The notes: a model not told the origin generated them from the letters alone. Counted from the stretch's first letter, positions 37,031 through 46,483 are shown. The stretch is DNA of 64,000 nt from Halomonas sp. HL-48 (GCF_001314875.1 NZ_LJZS01000004.1:186001-250000), one strand, 5' to 3'. A program made the numbers and translations.

Positions 37031-37873
37031 CTAACGGTAAAGTTGATTGAGAAGCGACGTGATCTCGGCAGCCTGCTGGTCAAGCGACCAGGAAAGCCCC
37101 AGGTACACCCCCGCCATGGCCACACCGAACAGCGCAAAGATGCCCCAGACAGGAAAACTGGCGGTGCGGCGCTGACGGCCCTGGACCACGTTTTTGAGCG
37201 GTTGCGTGAGGGTTTCGTCAGCGGGGCTTTCAAGGGTCGCCAGCTGGTCGCCCAGGGCGCGAACGACTTGCTCGTACTCCTCGCGGCCGTGGGACATCAC
37301 GCGATAGCGCCCCTCGAAGCCCAGACACAGGCACAGGTAAATAAAGGCCAGCATGTCGCGGTAGCGTTGCGGCTCTTGCTGAAGACGCGCGAGAATCGAA
37401 AATACCTTCTCGCCACCCCAGGTTTCGTTGTGAAAACGCGTCAGCAGCGAGTGCTCCGCCCACTTGCTTTGCCGCCCCCAGGGCATGCCCATCACGGCTT
37501 CGTCGATAAACGAGCACAGCACGTAGCGGTAAGCGAGTAGCGTGGCCCGGTCATAGCCCTGCTCGGTCAGCTCGATTTCAATGGCGGCAATCTCATCGAC
37601 CACCTGGCGGTAAAGCCGCTCGATATCGCCTGCCTGGTCCAACTGACGCACCCGGACCACCATGCCCAAAAGGCTGCTGGCGGCATCGACCAGCGGATTG
37701 AGGTTGTGCCCGCGCAGGCGGAACCAGTAGTCCTCGTCGGCATCGAGTTGCTCGGCGTGGCTGTGGATCAAGTGCTCAAGGCCACGCTCGTTGATCAGGT
37801 CTTCGTGGCGCACCTTGTCATTGGGCGCATGGGAACGGCTCGGGCGGTCCCCATCGGTTGCAAGTTGTTGCAT
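37031..37873 (-). CDS. tssL: T6SS inner-membrane protein TssL (DotU/VasF)
   Basis: TssL forms the membrane complex with TssM. The cytoplasmic helical domain contains the DotU hallmarks 'LRGHNLNPLVDAASSLLGMV', 'CSFIDEAVMGMPWG', 'WAEHSLLTRFHNETWGGEKV' (two blocks) and 'YLCLCLGFEGRYRV'. A single C-terminal transmembrane helix lies at about residues 242-265 (VWGIFALFGVAMAGVYLGL). At 280 aa it lacks an extra peptidoglycan-binding domain. It follows tssK by 3 bp. Confidence 0.95.
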   Translation of the reverse strand: MQQLATDGDRPSRSHAPNDKVRHEDLINERGLEHLIHSHAEQLDADEDYWFRLRGHNLNPLVDAASSLLGMVVRVRQLDQAGDIERLYRQVVDEIAAIEIELTEQGYDRATLLAYRYVLCSFIDEAVMGMPWGRQSKWAEHSLLTRFHNETWGGEKVFSILARLQQEPQRYRDMLAFIYLCLCLGFEGRYRVMSHGREEYEQVVRALGDQLATLESPADETLTQPLKNVVQGRQRRTASFPVWGIFALFGVAMAGVYLGLSWSLDQQAAEITSLLNQLYR

Positions 37874-37876
37874 GGT

Positions 37877-39211
37877 TTAGCTCCTGATAGCCCAGAACTG
37901 CATCTCCAACCCTGGAAAGTCACCGGCGACGTGGAAGGCGAACCCGCTGGCACCGCTGAGCATTCCCCACGCTTCGCTTTGGCGATCCAACTGGAAGTAG
38001 GTGTAGCCCGCGTGATAAGGCAGTTCGCGGGGCGCCACCGGCAACGGCTCGAGCGGTATACCGGGTAATTGAAGGCTGATGAGGTCGCGAATACGCTCGA
38101 CGCTGGCCACCTTGGTCTGCTGTAAAAACAGCTTGCGCAGCCGCTCGTTGGGCATGTCGGCGCGCACTGCGAGAATGAACTCGGCGGAGTCGATCAGGCT
38201 GAGGTCGGACAGCGGCGCCACCAGCAGGCCGTAGCGACGCGCCTGAAGCTGGATGGCCACGGCACGGGGTTCGAGCACCGTCGACAGCGCTTGGCGCAGC
38301 ATTTTCATCAGCGGGCGAAAGGCGCCTTCGGGGTGGTCGTGGTCGTAGGCCGGACACTCCGGCGGGAGGCGCGACTCGTCGGTAAAGGTAATCAGCTCGC
38401 AGGCCACTTCATGCATGGTGTCGTAAAGCCGCTCGGGGTGAAGCTGACCTAATCTTGCCAGGTGCTGGAAACGTGGCTGCGCACGGTTGAGCAGTTGCAG
38501 CAGCATAAAGTCCGCCACGTCCGCGACGCCCGCCTGGTGCGGGGTGGAAAGTCGCTGCGCAATGTTGCGCGCCCGTTCGCGCATCAGCCCCGCCATCTCG
38601 CCGACAAAGCGCTGTAGCCCGGGGGCGGCCTGCACGTTCATCAGCGTGGGGATAAACTGCTCGTCCAGCACCAGGCTGCCATCAGGGCGGCGCTCGACGA
38701 TGCGCGCCACCGCCAGGCAGGCGTAGCCACTTCGGTCATCGCGTTCAAGCAGTAACCGGGGCGAGACCCGGGCCACGTTGATATCCGCCGACACACCGTC
38801 CTGGGAGTGCAGGTCGCGTACGCTGCGTGATGACAGCCGATAGCGCGCGGGCAGGTTATCCTCGGGCCAGCGCACTTCGCCAATGCCGTCCGTCGCCAGC
38901 GGCAGCCCCAGGTAGACAATCTGATTGGTGATACTGGCATCGCTGATTTCAAGCGGCGCAGGCTCGACGTCATCGTCGGGCAGATGAAACGCCACGCCGT
39001 CGGGCATGACACCACTTGCCCGGCTGATGGCGACGCGCCCAAAACTCAGGAACTCGTTATTGAGTTCAAGGGAGAGAAAGCCGTAAAGATAGTGGCTCAT
39101 GCCCTTCAGGCGCGTGTCCAGCACGCCCTCCAGGCTGCGCTGCTGCTGTTGAAAATGCTGGGGCTTGATGAACAGGCCCTCGCTCCATACCACACGGTTG
39201 CGACTGGCCAT
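37877..39211 (-). CDS. tssK: T6SS baseplate protein TssK
   Basis: TssK links the baseplate to the membrane complex. The N-terminus 'NRVVWSEGLFIKPQHFQQQQR' is the TssK signature. Later blocks 'CPAYDHDHPEGAFRPLMKML' and 'LPYHAGYTYFQLDRQSEAWG' fit the middle and C-terminal domains. The ATG at 39211 shares one base with the tssJ stop codon, so the genes are translationally coupled; the protein is 444 aa, the normal length. Confidence 0.96.
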   Translation of the reverse strand: MASRNRVVWSEGLFIKPQHFQQQQRSLEGVLDTRLKGMSHYLYGFLSLELNNEFLSFGRVAISRASGVMPDGVAFHLPDDDVEPAPLEISDASITNQIVYLGLPLATDGIGEVRWPEDNLPARYRLSSRSVRDLHSQDGVSADINVARVSPRLLLERDDRSGYACLAVARIVERRPDGSLVLDEQFIPTLMNVQAAPGLQRFVGEMAGLMRERARNIAQRLSTPHQAGVADVADFMLLQLLNRAQPRFQHLARLGQLHPERLYDTMHEVACELITFTDESRLPPECPAYDHDHPEGAFRPLMKMLRQALSTVLEPRAVAIQLQARRYGLLVAPLSDLSLIDSAEFILAVRADMPNERLRKLFLQQTKVASVERIRDLISLQLPGIPLEPLPVAPRELPYHAGYTYFQLDRQSEAWGMLSGASGFAFHVAGDFPGLEMQFWAIRS

Positions 39212-39750
39212 CAACCCTCCTCCCTTAACTCGACTTCACTGTCACGGAGATGAACCAGCAGGTGATAGTGCTCGCCGCGGCTTTTCACTTTGACGACCTT
39301 CTTCCACTCGGCCTCGTTGGGCGAGGCATAAAACGCAATCACCCCGATGTAGCGCGTGTCTTCGTCAACCTCGAAGGGTTCGTAGAACTTCCACTGCTCC
39401 GGCAACAACGTAAAGTCATCGTGGGCCAGGTAGTTGGTGCCCAGCGCCTTTTCCAGGTCACTTTCCAACTGGTCCAAATCAGCCGCCATCAGCATGGAGT
39501 CGTCCTTTAGCTGCAGGACCTGAAAGCGCAGCGGGGCTCCTTCGCCGTCCGCGTTTGGGTTTACGTCGGGCTCTGCAATCATGCTCAGATCCACCGTCGT
39601 CGGCTGGTCTTCGGGGTAGCCCACCGGAATGTCGGGATCCTTCATGACCTGCCAGGCTTTGCCGGAGGCTTCGCGGGTCGACGCGCAACTAGCCAGCAGC
39701 AACAACAGGCAAAGTAAGCCGACAAGCCTTGCGATATGGAGCGCCCTCAT
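39211..39750 (-). CDS. tssJ: T6SS outer-membrane lipoprotein TssJ
   Basis: TssJ anchors the membrane complex in the outer membrane. A lipoprotein signal (LVGLLCLLLLLASC, with the lipidated Cys at about residue 22) is followed by a beta-sandwich domain with 'LQVLQLKDDSMLMAADLDQL', 'YLAHDDFTLLPEQWKFYEPF' and 'YIGVIAFYASPNEAEWKKVV'. The start overlaps the tagH stop as ATGA. Length 179 aa is typical. Confidence 0.95.
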   Translation of the reverse strand: MRALHIARLVGLLCLLLLLASCASTREASGKAWQVMKDPDIPVGYPEDQPTTVDLSMIAEPDVNPNADGEGAPLRFQVLQLKDDSMLMAADLDQLESDLEKALGTNYLAHDDFTLLPEQWKFYEPFEVDEDTRYIGVIAFYASPNEAEWKKVVKVKSRGEHYHLLVHLRDSEVELREEG

Positions 39751-41123
39751 GCTCCCTCCCGCTGCTGGCGACGCACGGACTGGTCGTATGCCTGCTCGAA
39801 GACTTCCCAGAACAGTTTCTGGAAGCCCTGCTGGCGGCCCGAGTTGAGCTCGCGGTAATAGTGGTCATACATTTCCCACGCCCAGCCGCTTTCGTTGTCG
39901 ATACGGTTGCCGGCGCCTCGGTAGGCGTGGAAACGCTTGAGCAGCGCGTCCGGTGAAAAGGCGTCCAGAATGGCGCTCAGGGCATGGCCAATGGCTTCTT
40001 CAACGGCGGCCTGATGCTGGCCCTGGTGGCGCAGGCTTTCCGCCACCGCCTCGGGCGCCGACAGGTGAACGGGGCTGCGTGACGCCGACAGCATGGTTTC
40101 AGCGGTTTCTTCAAACGACTGACCCAGCCGCAGCGGATTATCTTCTATCGGCTGCAAACGACGGTCGCGTAGTGGGTACTTACTGTCGTTCTGCGTCTGC
40201 TGCAATACCCGCAACCCGTCAATGGCCGCCCGCAGGGTCTGGCCGGCTTCTTCCAGAAAGGCCTGCTGCTCTTCGCTGTCCCGGAAAGGCAGGTCGATGC
40301 CCAGACCGCGCAGTAGGGGATCCGCACCAACATGGCCGAGCGAGCGCGTGGTGGGCTTTTGCCAGCGGTCTTCCAGTTGCTCACCCACTGAGCGTTCCAG
40401 GTCGTCTAGTTGCCGCTCATCCATGTCATTACTCCTGTGCGTTGTTTGGCCGTTTAGAGGGGTTATGTCGGGCAGGCTCACCGCTTCGTGACGGCGTTCC
40501 TGCTGAGTCCATTGGTCGCGTTCATGGCGCCGGGAAAAGGGCATCTCGTCGATCGGCTCGAGTGTGGCAGGCTGTGGGGCGCCGTCTTCCAGTGCCAGCA
40601 TGGGGTCGTGCTGCAGCGACCCCGGAATGACGCCCCCCAACGCTTCAATGGGGTCTTCGCGTTTATCCCAGGGGCGCCCGCCACCCTCGCTGCCCACCGG
40701 CGCCACATGCCCATCGGCGGTGACATCGTCATGCTCTTCATCCACCAGGTTGGCCAGCGAATGGGCGCCGGGCTGCCAGGCCTGGCGGTCGCCAAGATGC
40801 ACTTTCAGGCGGTACTCACCGATGAGCAGCTCATCCCCATCACGCAGTGCCACCTTGCGCCCGCGCCCCAGGGGCAGGGTCGTGTGGTTGATAAATGTCT
40901 GGCCACTGGTATCGATAAGGCAAAAGCGACCATCGATCCTGGTGATATCGGCGTGGCCGGGCCGGATACGTCCCCGATGGTCTTGCAGCAGCCAGTCATC
41001 GTGCGTGCCGCTGCCCAGCGTGCCGCCCTCGCCGCGGAACACATGGCTGCTCGTCGAGCGCCCTTCGAGCGCCTCGCTGTTCATGACCACCAGGGTGATG
41101 GCGTCAGGCTGAATGGCATACAT
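39747..41123 (-). CDS. tagH: T6SS-associated FHA-domain protein TagH
   Basis: The N-terminal ~115 residues form an FHA-like domain (GTLGSGTHDDWLLQD, RIRPGHADITRIDGRFCLID, TFINHTTLPLG), followed by a linker and a C-terminal domain typical of TagH/ImpI proteins (LLRGLGIDLPF; 'LDAFSPDALLKRFHAYRGAG'; 'AWEMYDHYYRELNSGRQQGF'). By eye the usual phosphopeptide-contacting Arg of 'GR' and Ser of 'SRxH' are missing (LGSG and RPGH instead). No PpkA kinase or PppA phosphatase gene is present in the cluster, so phospho-control of this FHA is doubtful. Confidence 0.88.
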   Translation of the reverse strand: MYAIQPDAITLVVMNSEALEGRSTSSHVFRGEGGTLGSGTHDDWLLQDHRGRIRPGHADITRIDGRFCLIDTSGQTFINHTTLPLGRGRKVALRDGDELLIGEYRLKVHLGDRQAWQPGAHSLANLVDEEHDDVTADGHVAPVGSEGGGRPWDKREDPIEALGGVIPGSLQHDPMLALEDGAPQPATLEPIDEMPFSRRHERDQWTQQERRHEAVSLPDITPLNGQTTHRSNDMDERQLDDLERSVGEQLEDRWQKPTTRSLGHVGADPLLRGLGIDLPFRDSEEQQAFLEEAGQTLRAAIDGLRVLQQTQNDSKYPLRDRRLQPIEDNPLRLGQSFEETAETMLSASRSPVHLSAPEAVAESLRHQGQHQAAVEEAIGHALSAILDAFSPDALLKRFHAYRGAGNRIDNESGWAWEMYDHYYRELNSGRQQGFQKLFWEVFEQAYDQSVRRQQREGA

Positions 41124-41126
41124 GGC

Positions 41127-42149
41127 TTAACTCGTCATTTGAATACGCACGCGACGATGCTGGCTGCCGTGGTCGCTCTCGGGATCCACAAAGGTGGTCC
41201 AACCCAGCTGGCAGGAGCCAGCCTCTCCCAGGCGCATCGGCTTGACGGCGCTGGGTAATAGTTCCAGTTCGAGGTCATAGGCCAGCGGTTCGCGAAGCAC
41301 GAAACTGACCAGCGTTTTCAATGGCTGATGCTCCTCGCCGTCGGGCAGGAAGTCCCTGAAGCGTGAGAGGCTCAAGCCGCGCAAACACAGGGCAAACTTG
41401 CCTTTAACATCGGCAACCCGCTCCCCCGCCACCACGTCTTCACCCAGAGTCATGCCCGCAAGGCCCGTCCGGCTGCGCTGGTCGGCGGGGATATCCACCC
41501 AGCGCATGACCCACTCGTCCACCTCGACCTGATCCAGGTCAAAACAGTGGCCCACGATGCCGCTTACCACGTCGGGAGAGCGTGACCGGCCTGCCAACAG
41601 ACCGGCATAGGCCAGCATCTTGCTCCAGTTGATAGGCGTCTCGCCGCGCAGCTCGCTGTCGGCAAGGCCCACCAGTGCAAAAATGGCGGCCGAAAAGCCG
41701 TCTTTCGCATCGTCCTGATAGCGCACGTAGTGGCGATACTTGCGCCAGTTGCGGTGCATGAGCGTCAGCAGGCGATGATTGAAAAAATCCAGAAAATCGC
41801 CCGCAGCGCCCTCTTGATGCGCCGACTCATGGGCCAACGCCTCAAGGTAATAGCTGGGCAGCGGTGACTGGGCGCCCTGCAGGCCAAGAAAGCTGACCTC
41901 CATCTCGTACTGGCCGCTCTCGTTCATGGCCAGCGTCAGCACATCGCTTCCCGGGAACCCCAGTGACGCCGACGCTCTGTAGCGCACGCGCGGCAGTCCA
42001 GGCACGCTACCGCCAGGCCGCTGCTCCAGATCATCCCCATGATGACGGTGCAGAAGCTCCACCAACTGAAAAAACTCGTAACGTCGCGCCCCGTGCATAA
42101 GAGGCGTTAGCGCTACATCAGGGGCTGCTGCCCCGCCTGTAAGCTCCAT
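41127..42149 (-). CDS. tssG: T6SS baseplate wedge protein TssG
   Basis: TssG joins TssE, TssF and TssK in the baseplate wedge. 'RYEFFQLVELLHR' near the N-terminus and 'VRYRASASLGFPGSDV' are family patterns, followed by 'EVSFLGLQGAQSPLPSYYLE' and 'FLDFFNHRLLTLMHRNWRKY', the most conserved block. The start at 42149 overlaps the tssF end by 37 bp; an in-frame ATG at 42098 would remove the overlap but also the N-terminal extension. Length 340 aa from the first start. Confidence 0.93.
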   Translation of the reverse strand: MELTGGAAAPDVALTPLMHGARRYEFFQLVELLHRHHGDDLEQRPGGSVPGLPRVRYRASASLGFPGSDVLTLAMNESGQYEMEVSFLGLQGAQSPLPSYYLEALAHESAHQEGAAGDFLDFFNHRLLTLMHRNWRKYRHYVRYQDDAKDGFSAAIFALVGLADSELRGETPINWSKMLAYAGLLAGRSRSPDVVSGIVGHCFDLDQVEVDEWVMRWVDIPADQRSRTGLAGMTLGEDVVAGERVADVKGKFALCLRGLSLSRFRDFLPDGEEHQPLKTLVSFVLREPLAYDLELELLPSAVKPMRLGEAGSCQLGWTTFVDPESDHGSQHRRVRIQMTS

Positions 42150-43876
42150 TTGTAGCGCTCTTGGTTATGTCGATTGACAACATGCAACTCATGAAACGAG
42201 TTGATACTTGCGTAAAGAGAGAAAAACCGCGCCAGCACACTGCCAAACAGATACAGGCTGCCCTCGTCACCAAAGGCGTCCTGGTCAAGCGTCATGACCG
42301 AGCGCAGGCCACGCACCGGCATGCCCTTGCGCAAGCGATCCACCGGCTGCGTGTCGATATCGACAATCCCGGCCAGTCGTTTCTGGGCGATGCGCTCCGC
42401 CTGGCGATCGACCAGGGCGCGGAAGTCGTACGCCCGCAACACCGAACACAGGGCATTACGCTCCAGTAACGACAGGTAGTTCAGCGATAAATTGGAGATC
42501 AGCACCCACAGCAGTCCGTCATCAAGCGCAGGGCGCAGCACGGGCGTGGGCCGGGTGATATTGCGAAACTGGGCGTAGGCCGGGCTTTTTTCGGTGGGTA
42601 TGCACACGTCACCGATGGTCAGCTGTTCAGGTAATTCGCGATTGCTGCAGGTGAGTTGAAGGGAGATGGTTTCGCGATTCTCGAGCTGTGCCTGCTCGTC
42701 GCCACGCATAAAGGCAATATCGTGGTCGAAGCCGTCGCTGCGCAGGCTGTCGCGGACCCGTACGCGGTAATACAACGCGTCGCGGCCTCGGTCATGCTCT
42801 ATCTGGTGCTGAAAACTCTCGAACGGCACGTAGCGTCGCGGCTCGACCTGCTGGCCGGCGCCAACGCGCTCCATCCACCCGTGGACACTGTCCACACTGA
42901 ACACCTCATAGTGCGAGGGCGCACGCGTGCTCGGGCGCAGGCGATATTCGCTGCGTTCTCCGCTCAGGTCGATCGGCTCTGCGTCATGGCTGAACAGATT
43001 GATCGCCGGCGTGCAATAAAGCGCCAGGTGCTCGTCCTGAATCCTTACGTCCGTAGGCAAGGTGCGCGAAAAAACAAAGCGCAGCGTGACACTGCTTGCG
43101 GGCCAGTCGGGCAGACACTGGTTCAGCCGGGTAACATCAAAGAAGTGGAACGCCTCGGGAAAGCACAGGTACTCCTGCAGGATGCGATAGCCCTGGTGCA
43201 CGTTGCGAGGGTACGGCAACAGCGCCTGGTCACGATCGAAGCCCACGGCGCGCATTGCGCTGGCCGGTAGCGTTTGCGAGTGGCCATCAACCTCCACTTC
43301 AACGCTTGCCAGGTAATGGCTAAGCCATAGATACAGCGTTCGGGCCGTGTAAGCATCGCCCCCCAGGTACACACGCAGCGACTCGATTCCCATGGCATCC
43401 ATGGGTTGGTCGCTGTGCACATCCATTGCCAGCTCGACCACCGAGGTTTCCCGGGTATGCTGTGCGCTGACGTGGCGGTGAGCGAGAGGATACAGCGTGA
43501 CGTCGTGGCAGGTCCGGAAGAGGCAGGCGGTATTTTCCACCGGCGTGCTGGCCAGCGACGTCCCTCTGGCCACGGGCTGCTGATAGCTCAACGCATGCCA
43601 TTCGGGGGTAAACTGAACCACCGTCATACTCGGCACGGGCCGCAGGTAATTCGGCCACAGCATGCTGATGAGGGAGTGGGTCAGCTCGGGGAACTCATCT
43701 TCCACCTTCTCGCGCATGCGACCGGTCAGGAAGGCAAAGCCTTCCAGCAACCGCTCGACATCGGGGTCGGTGCTGCGCTCAGACAGAAAGCGGCTCAAGC
43801 CAGGGTTTGCCTCGGCAAACTCCCGCCCCTGACGCTTCAGAAAGTTGAGTTCATCACGATAATAGCGATTGAGCAT
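42113..43876 (-). CDS. tssF: T6SS baseplate wedge protein TssF
   Basis: TssF (587 aa) begins 'MLNRYYRDELNFLKRQGREF', 'PGLSRFLSERSTDPDVERLL' and 'GFAFLTGRMREKVEDEFPEL', an almost canonical TssF N-terminus. 'MLWPNYLRPVPSMTVVQFTP' and the C-terminal 'LYLFGSVLARFFSLYASINS' plus 'ERYKWSLQAGQQPLM' are also diagnostic. It lies 17 bp behind tssE. Confidence 0.96.
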   Translation of the reverse strand: MLNRYYRDELNFLKRQGREFAEANPGLSRFLSERSTDPDVERLLEGFAFLTGRMREKVEDEFPELTHSLISMLWPNYLRPVPSMTVVQFTPEWHALSYQQPVARGTSLASTPVENTACLFRTCHDVTLYPLAHRHVSAQHTRETSVVELAMDVHSDQPMDAMGIESLRVYLGGDAYTARTLYLWLSHYLASVEVEVDGHSQTLPASAMRAVGFDRDQALLPYPRNVHQGYRILQEYLCFPEAFHFFDVTRLNQCLPDWPASSVTLRFVFSRTLPTDVRIQDEHLALYCTPAINLFSHDAEPIDLSGERSEYRLRPSTRAPSHYEVFSVDSVHGWMERVGAGQQVEPRRYVPFESFQHQIEHDRGRDALYYRVRVRDSLRSDGFDHDIAFMRGDEQAQLENRETISLQLTCSNRELPEQLTIGDVCIPTEKSPAYAQFRNITRPTPVLRPALDDGLLWVLISNLSLNYLSLLERNALCSVLRAYDFRALVDRQAERIAQKRLAGIVDIDTQPVDRLRKGMPVRGLRSVMTLDQDAFGDEGSLYLFGSVLARFFSLYASINSFHELHVVNRHNQERYKWSLQAGQQPLM

Positions 43877-43893
43877 GCGTGTCCCTCAGCCCA

Positions 43894-44325
43894 TCAGTTG
43901 AGACACTGATAACGCTTGTTGTTGAGCAACAGATCAATGGTGGTGTGGGCGCTCGACTTGCCTAACGCGACGGTGGCGTGGACCTGAAAACGCAGCTGCA
44001 ACGGGTCGCCCGCGCGGGGCAAGGACTCGACGTCCACATGCGTAACGCGCGGCTCGAAACGCTCGATGCAATGGCGTATCGCCTGTTGAACGCTGAGCTC
44101 CAGGTCAAGCACGCCGATCGTTGCATCATTGAAATCCAACAGCCCAAGCTCGGGTGCGCTGGCACAGTTTCCCGGATGGCTGTTGAGCAGCTCCACCAGA
44201 TGCCGCTTGATCGACTCAACGACCTCGGCCAGCCGGCTGTCTTCCTCCTGCGCCACCGGCTGGTGGGGCGCGGCCAGGCGCTCAAACAACCGAGTCCCCA
44301 ATAGACCACTGCTGTTAGTTGCCAT
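43894..44325 (-). CDS. tssE: T6SS baseplate protein TssE (gp25-like)
   Basis: TssE, homologous to phage T4 gp25, starts sheath polymerisation on the baseplate. Visible features are 'LLGTRLFERLAAPHQP', 'ESIKRHLVELLNSHPGNCAS', 'PELGLLDFNDATIGVLDLEL' and the C-terminal 'ALGKSSAHTTIDLLLNNKRY'. The conserved E-P-R-L core of gp25 is present as 'IERFEPRVTHVDVESL'. Length 143 aa; 16 bp after tssC. Confidence 0.94.
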   Translation of the reverse strand: MATNSSGLLGTRLFERLAAPHQPVAQEEDSRLAEVVESIKRHLVELLNSHPGNCASAPELGLLDFNDATIGVLDLELSVQQAIRHCIERFEPRVTHVDVESLPRAGDPLQLRFQVHATVALGKSSAHTTIDLLLNNKRYQCLN

Positions 44326-44341
44326 CGCGCTGCCGCCCCTG

Positions 44342-45823
44342 TCATTCCTTGTCGAGACGTCCGACCAGTGATAGCTCGAAGTTGGCCCCCATGTACTTAA
44401 AGTGCGGCCTTACCGCCATGGACACCTGGTACCAGCCCGGATCGCCCTCGACATCCGAGACCTGAATCGACGCCGCTCGCAGCGGGCGACGGCTACGCAC
44501 GTCAGCAGGCGGGTTCTCCTGGTCGGCGACGTACTGGCGTATCCAGGTGTTGAGTTCACGCTCAAGATCCTGGCGCTCTTTCCAGGAGCCAATCTGTTCG
44601 CGCTGAAGCACTTTCACGTAGTGCGCCAGACGATTGATGATGAACATGTAAGGCAGTTGGGTGCCCAGCTTGAAGTTGGTTTCCGCCGCCTTGCCTTCGG
44701 GCGTATTGGGAAACACCTTGGGCTTTTGCACCGAGTTGGCCGAAAAGAAGGCCGCGTTGTCGCTGCCTTTACGCATGGTCAGCGAAATAAAGCCCTCTTC
44801 GGCCATTTCAAATTCGCGACGATCCGTAATCAGCACTTCGGTGGGGATTTTGGCCTGTAGCTGACCAAAAGCTTCATAGGTGTGAACGGGCAGGTTTTCG
44901 ACTGCACCACCGCTTTGCGGGCCGATGATATTGGGGCACCAGCGGTATTTAGCGAAGCTGTCCGTCAGACGTTCGGCGAGCAGATAGGCGGTATTGCCCC
45001 ATAAATAATGCTCGTGGTCTTCACTGACCGTTTCCCGGTAGTTGAACGTTTTGACGGGATTTTCGACCGGATCGTAGGGCGTGCGCAGCAGGAAACGCGG
45101 CGCCGTCAGCCCGAGGTAACGCGCGTCTTCTGACTCGCGCAGACTGCGCCAGCGAGCGTATTTGGGGCCTTCGAAAATCGCCTTGAAATCCTTGATATTA
45201 GGCAGCTCTTCAAAGCTCTCGATACCGAAGAACGACGGCGCGACCGACGACATGAAGGGGGCATGCGCCATGGCACCCACCGCCGAGGTATGCTGCAGCA
45301 GCTTCATGTCCGGCGTCGAAGGCGAAAAGTCGTAATGGCCGATAATGCCCGCTACTGGCTCGCCACCGAACTGGCCGTAACCGGCATTGTAGACGTGGTG
45401 ATAGAGGCCGCTTTGGCTGATTTCCGGCGCAAACTCAAAGTCTTCGAGCAATTCCTGCTTGGTCGCATGCAGCACGTCGAGCTTGATGTTTTCACGAAAA
45501 TCGGTCCGATCAACGAGCAGCTTCAAGCCGCGCCACGCGGATTCCAGTTGCTGAAACCCCTGGTCATGCAAGATCTCATCGACTTGATGGCTGATCTTGC
45601 GGTCCAGTTCGACGATCATGTTATCGACCAGCGACTTGTTGACGCTGGGCGTCGACTCGTCGCCTTTCAGCAATTCGGAAATAAACGCGGCGACACCCTG
45701 CTTCGCAACGTCGTAACCTTCATCGGCAGGCGCCATACGGGTCTGCGCCATCACCTGATCGAGAAGCGAAACGTCCGATTCCGTTGCTGCTGTCGTGGCC
45801 TGCTGCTTTGCTGTTTTACTCAT
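44342..45823 (-). CDS. tssC: T6SS contractile sheath large subunit TssC (VipB)
   Basis: TssC and TssB form the contractile sheath. Highly conserved TssC blocks are easy to see: 'LESAWRGLKLLVDRTDFREN', 'FGGEPVAGIIGHYDFSPSTP', 'SVAPSFFGIESFEELPNIKD', 'WRSLRESEDARYLGLTAPRF', 'LLRTPYDPVENPVKTFNYRE' and the terminal 'VRPHFKYMGANFELSLVGRL'. Full length, 493 aa. It begins 57 bp after the tssB stop. Confidence 0.98.
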   Translation of the reverse strand: MSKTAKQQATTAATESDVSLLDQVMAQTRMAPADEGYDVAKQGVAAFISELLKGDESTPSVNKSLVDNMIVELDRKISHQVDEILHDQGFQQLESAWRGLKLLVDRTDFRENIKLDVLHATKQELLEDFEFAPEISQSGLYHHVYNAGYGQFGGEPVAGIIGHYDFSPSTPDMKLLQHTSAVGAMAHAPFMSSVAPSFFGIESFEELPNIKDFKAIFEGPKYARWRSLRESEDARYLGLTAPRFLLRTPYDPVENPVKTFNYRETVSEDHEHYLWGNTAYLLAERLTDSFAKYRWCPNIIGPQSGGAVENLPVHTYEAFGQLQAKIPTEVLITDRREFEMAEEGFISLTMRKGSDNAAFFSANSVQKPKVFPNTPEGKAAETNFKLGTQLPYMFIINRLAHYVKVLQREQIGSWKERQDLERELNTWIRQYVADQENPPADVRSRRPLRAASIQVSDVEGDPGWYQVSMAVRPHFKYMGANFELSLVGRLDKE

Positions 45824-45879
45824 TACTCTGCCTCGAATTCGCTTTACCGCACGGTTGAGATATCACCTTCGCCGGGGTG

Positions 45880-46386
45880 CTATTGGCCATCGCGCTGGGT
45901 GTCCAGCAACGCCAACTCGTCCAGCAGCTGCTGCCGCGCGTCATCGCTTTCGAGCAGCTTTTGCAGGCGGTCACGGAAGGCGGGGACATTGCCCAACGGC
46001 CCCTTCAGGGCCACCAGAGCCTCACGCAGCTCGACCAACTGGCGCAGCTCGGGCACTTGCTTGGCAACCGCATCGGGAGAAAAGTCGCTCAGGGATTTAA
46101 AGGAGAGGTCGACCGCCATATCGCTGGGCTCGTCACTTTCATCAAGGCGATTGGGCACCGCCGACTGCAGGGTAAGCCCGGCTTCACGCATGACCGACTG
46201 GAAGTTGTTTTTATCGACCGAAACGGCCTGGCGCTCCTCAATGGGCGTTTCTTCTTCGCCGCCCTTGAAGTCCCCCACAACCAGCAGTTTCAGCGGCAGC
46301 TCGGTTTCCGCCTGCTGATCACCAGTCGCCGGTACATACTTGATATTGATGCGCTCTTTGGGCGCGACGGTGCCTTGTTTAGCCAT
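45880..46386 (-). CDS. tssB: T6SS contractile sheath small subunit TssB (VipA)
   Basis: TssB (168 aa) starts 'MAKQGTVAPKERINIKYVPA', then 'AETELPLKLLVVGDFKGGEE' and the Q/N-containing 'QAVSVDKNNFQSVMREAGLT'; the C-terminal half has 'LVELREALVALKGPLGNVPA' and 'FRDRLQKLLESDDARQQLLD'. It is the first gene of the long T6SS operon; a sigma-54-like promoter lies 82-97 bp upstream of the ATG and hcp diverges from it. Confidence 0.97.
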   Translation of the reverse strand: MAKQGTVAPKERINIKYVPATGDQQAETELPLKLLVVGDFKGGEEETPIEERQAVSVDKNNFQSVMREAGLTLQSAVPNRLDESDEPSDMAVDLSFKSLSDFSPDAVAKQVPELRQLVELREALVALKGPLGNVPAFRDRLQKLLESDDARQQLLDELALLDTQRDGQ

Positions 46387-46467
46387 GGTGGTTCGCTCTA
46401 TCCCGGAGCCTTGACAAAGACTCCTCGTGACTGTGAATGGTTATCAATCCCGGGAAAGTAGCGAATT

Positions 46468-46483
46468 TGCCACACCGGCGCCA
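46468..46483 (-). promoter_or_regulatory. Sigma-54-like promoter of the tssB operon
   Basis: On the minus strand TGGCGC, 5 bp, TGGCA matches the -24/-12 consensus TGGCAC-N5-TTGC at 8 of 10 positions with the invariant GG and GC exactly 10 bp apart. Transcription would start near 46458, about 70 nt before the tssB ATG. The operon encodes its own sigma-54 activator (VasH). Confidence 0.6.

Noticed and set aside
45263..46318. 351-codon open frame opposite tssC and tssB
   Set aside because: It crosses two certain genes and their intergenic gap in antisense; no family features.
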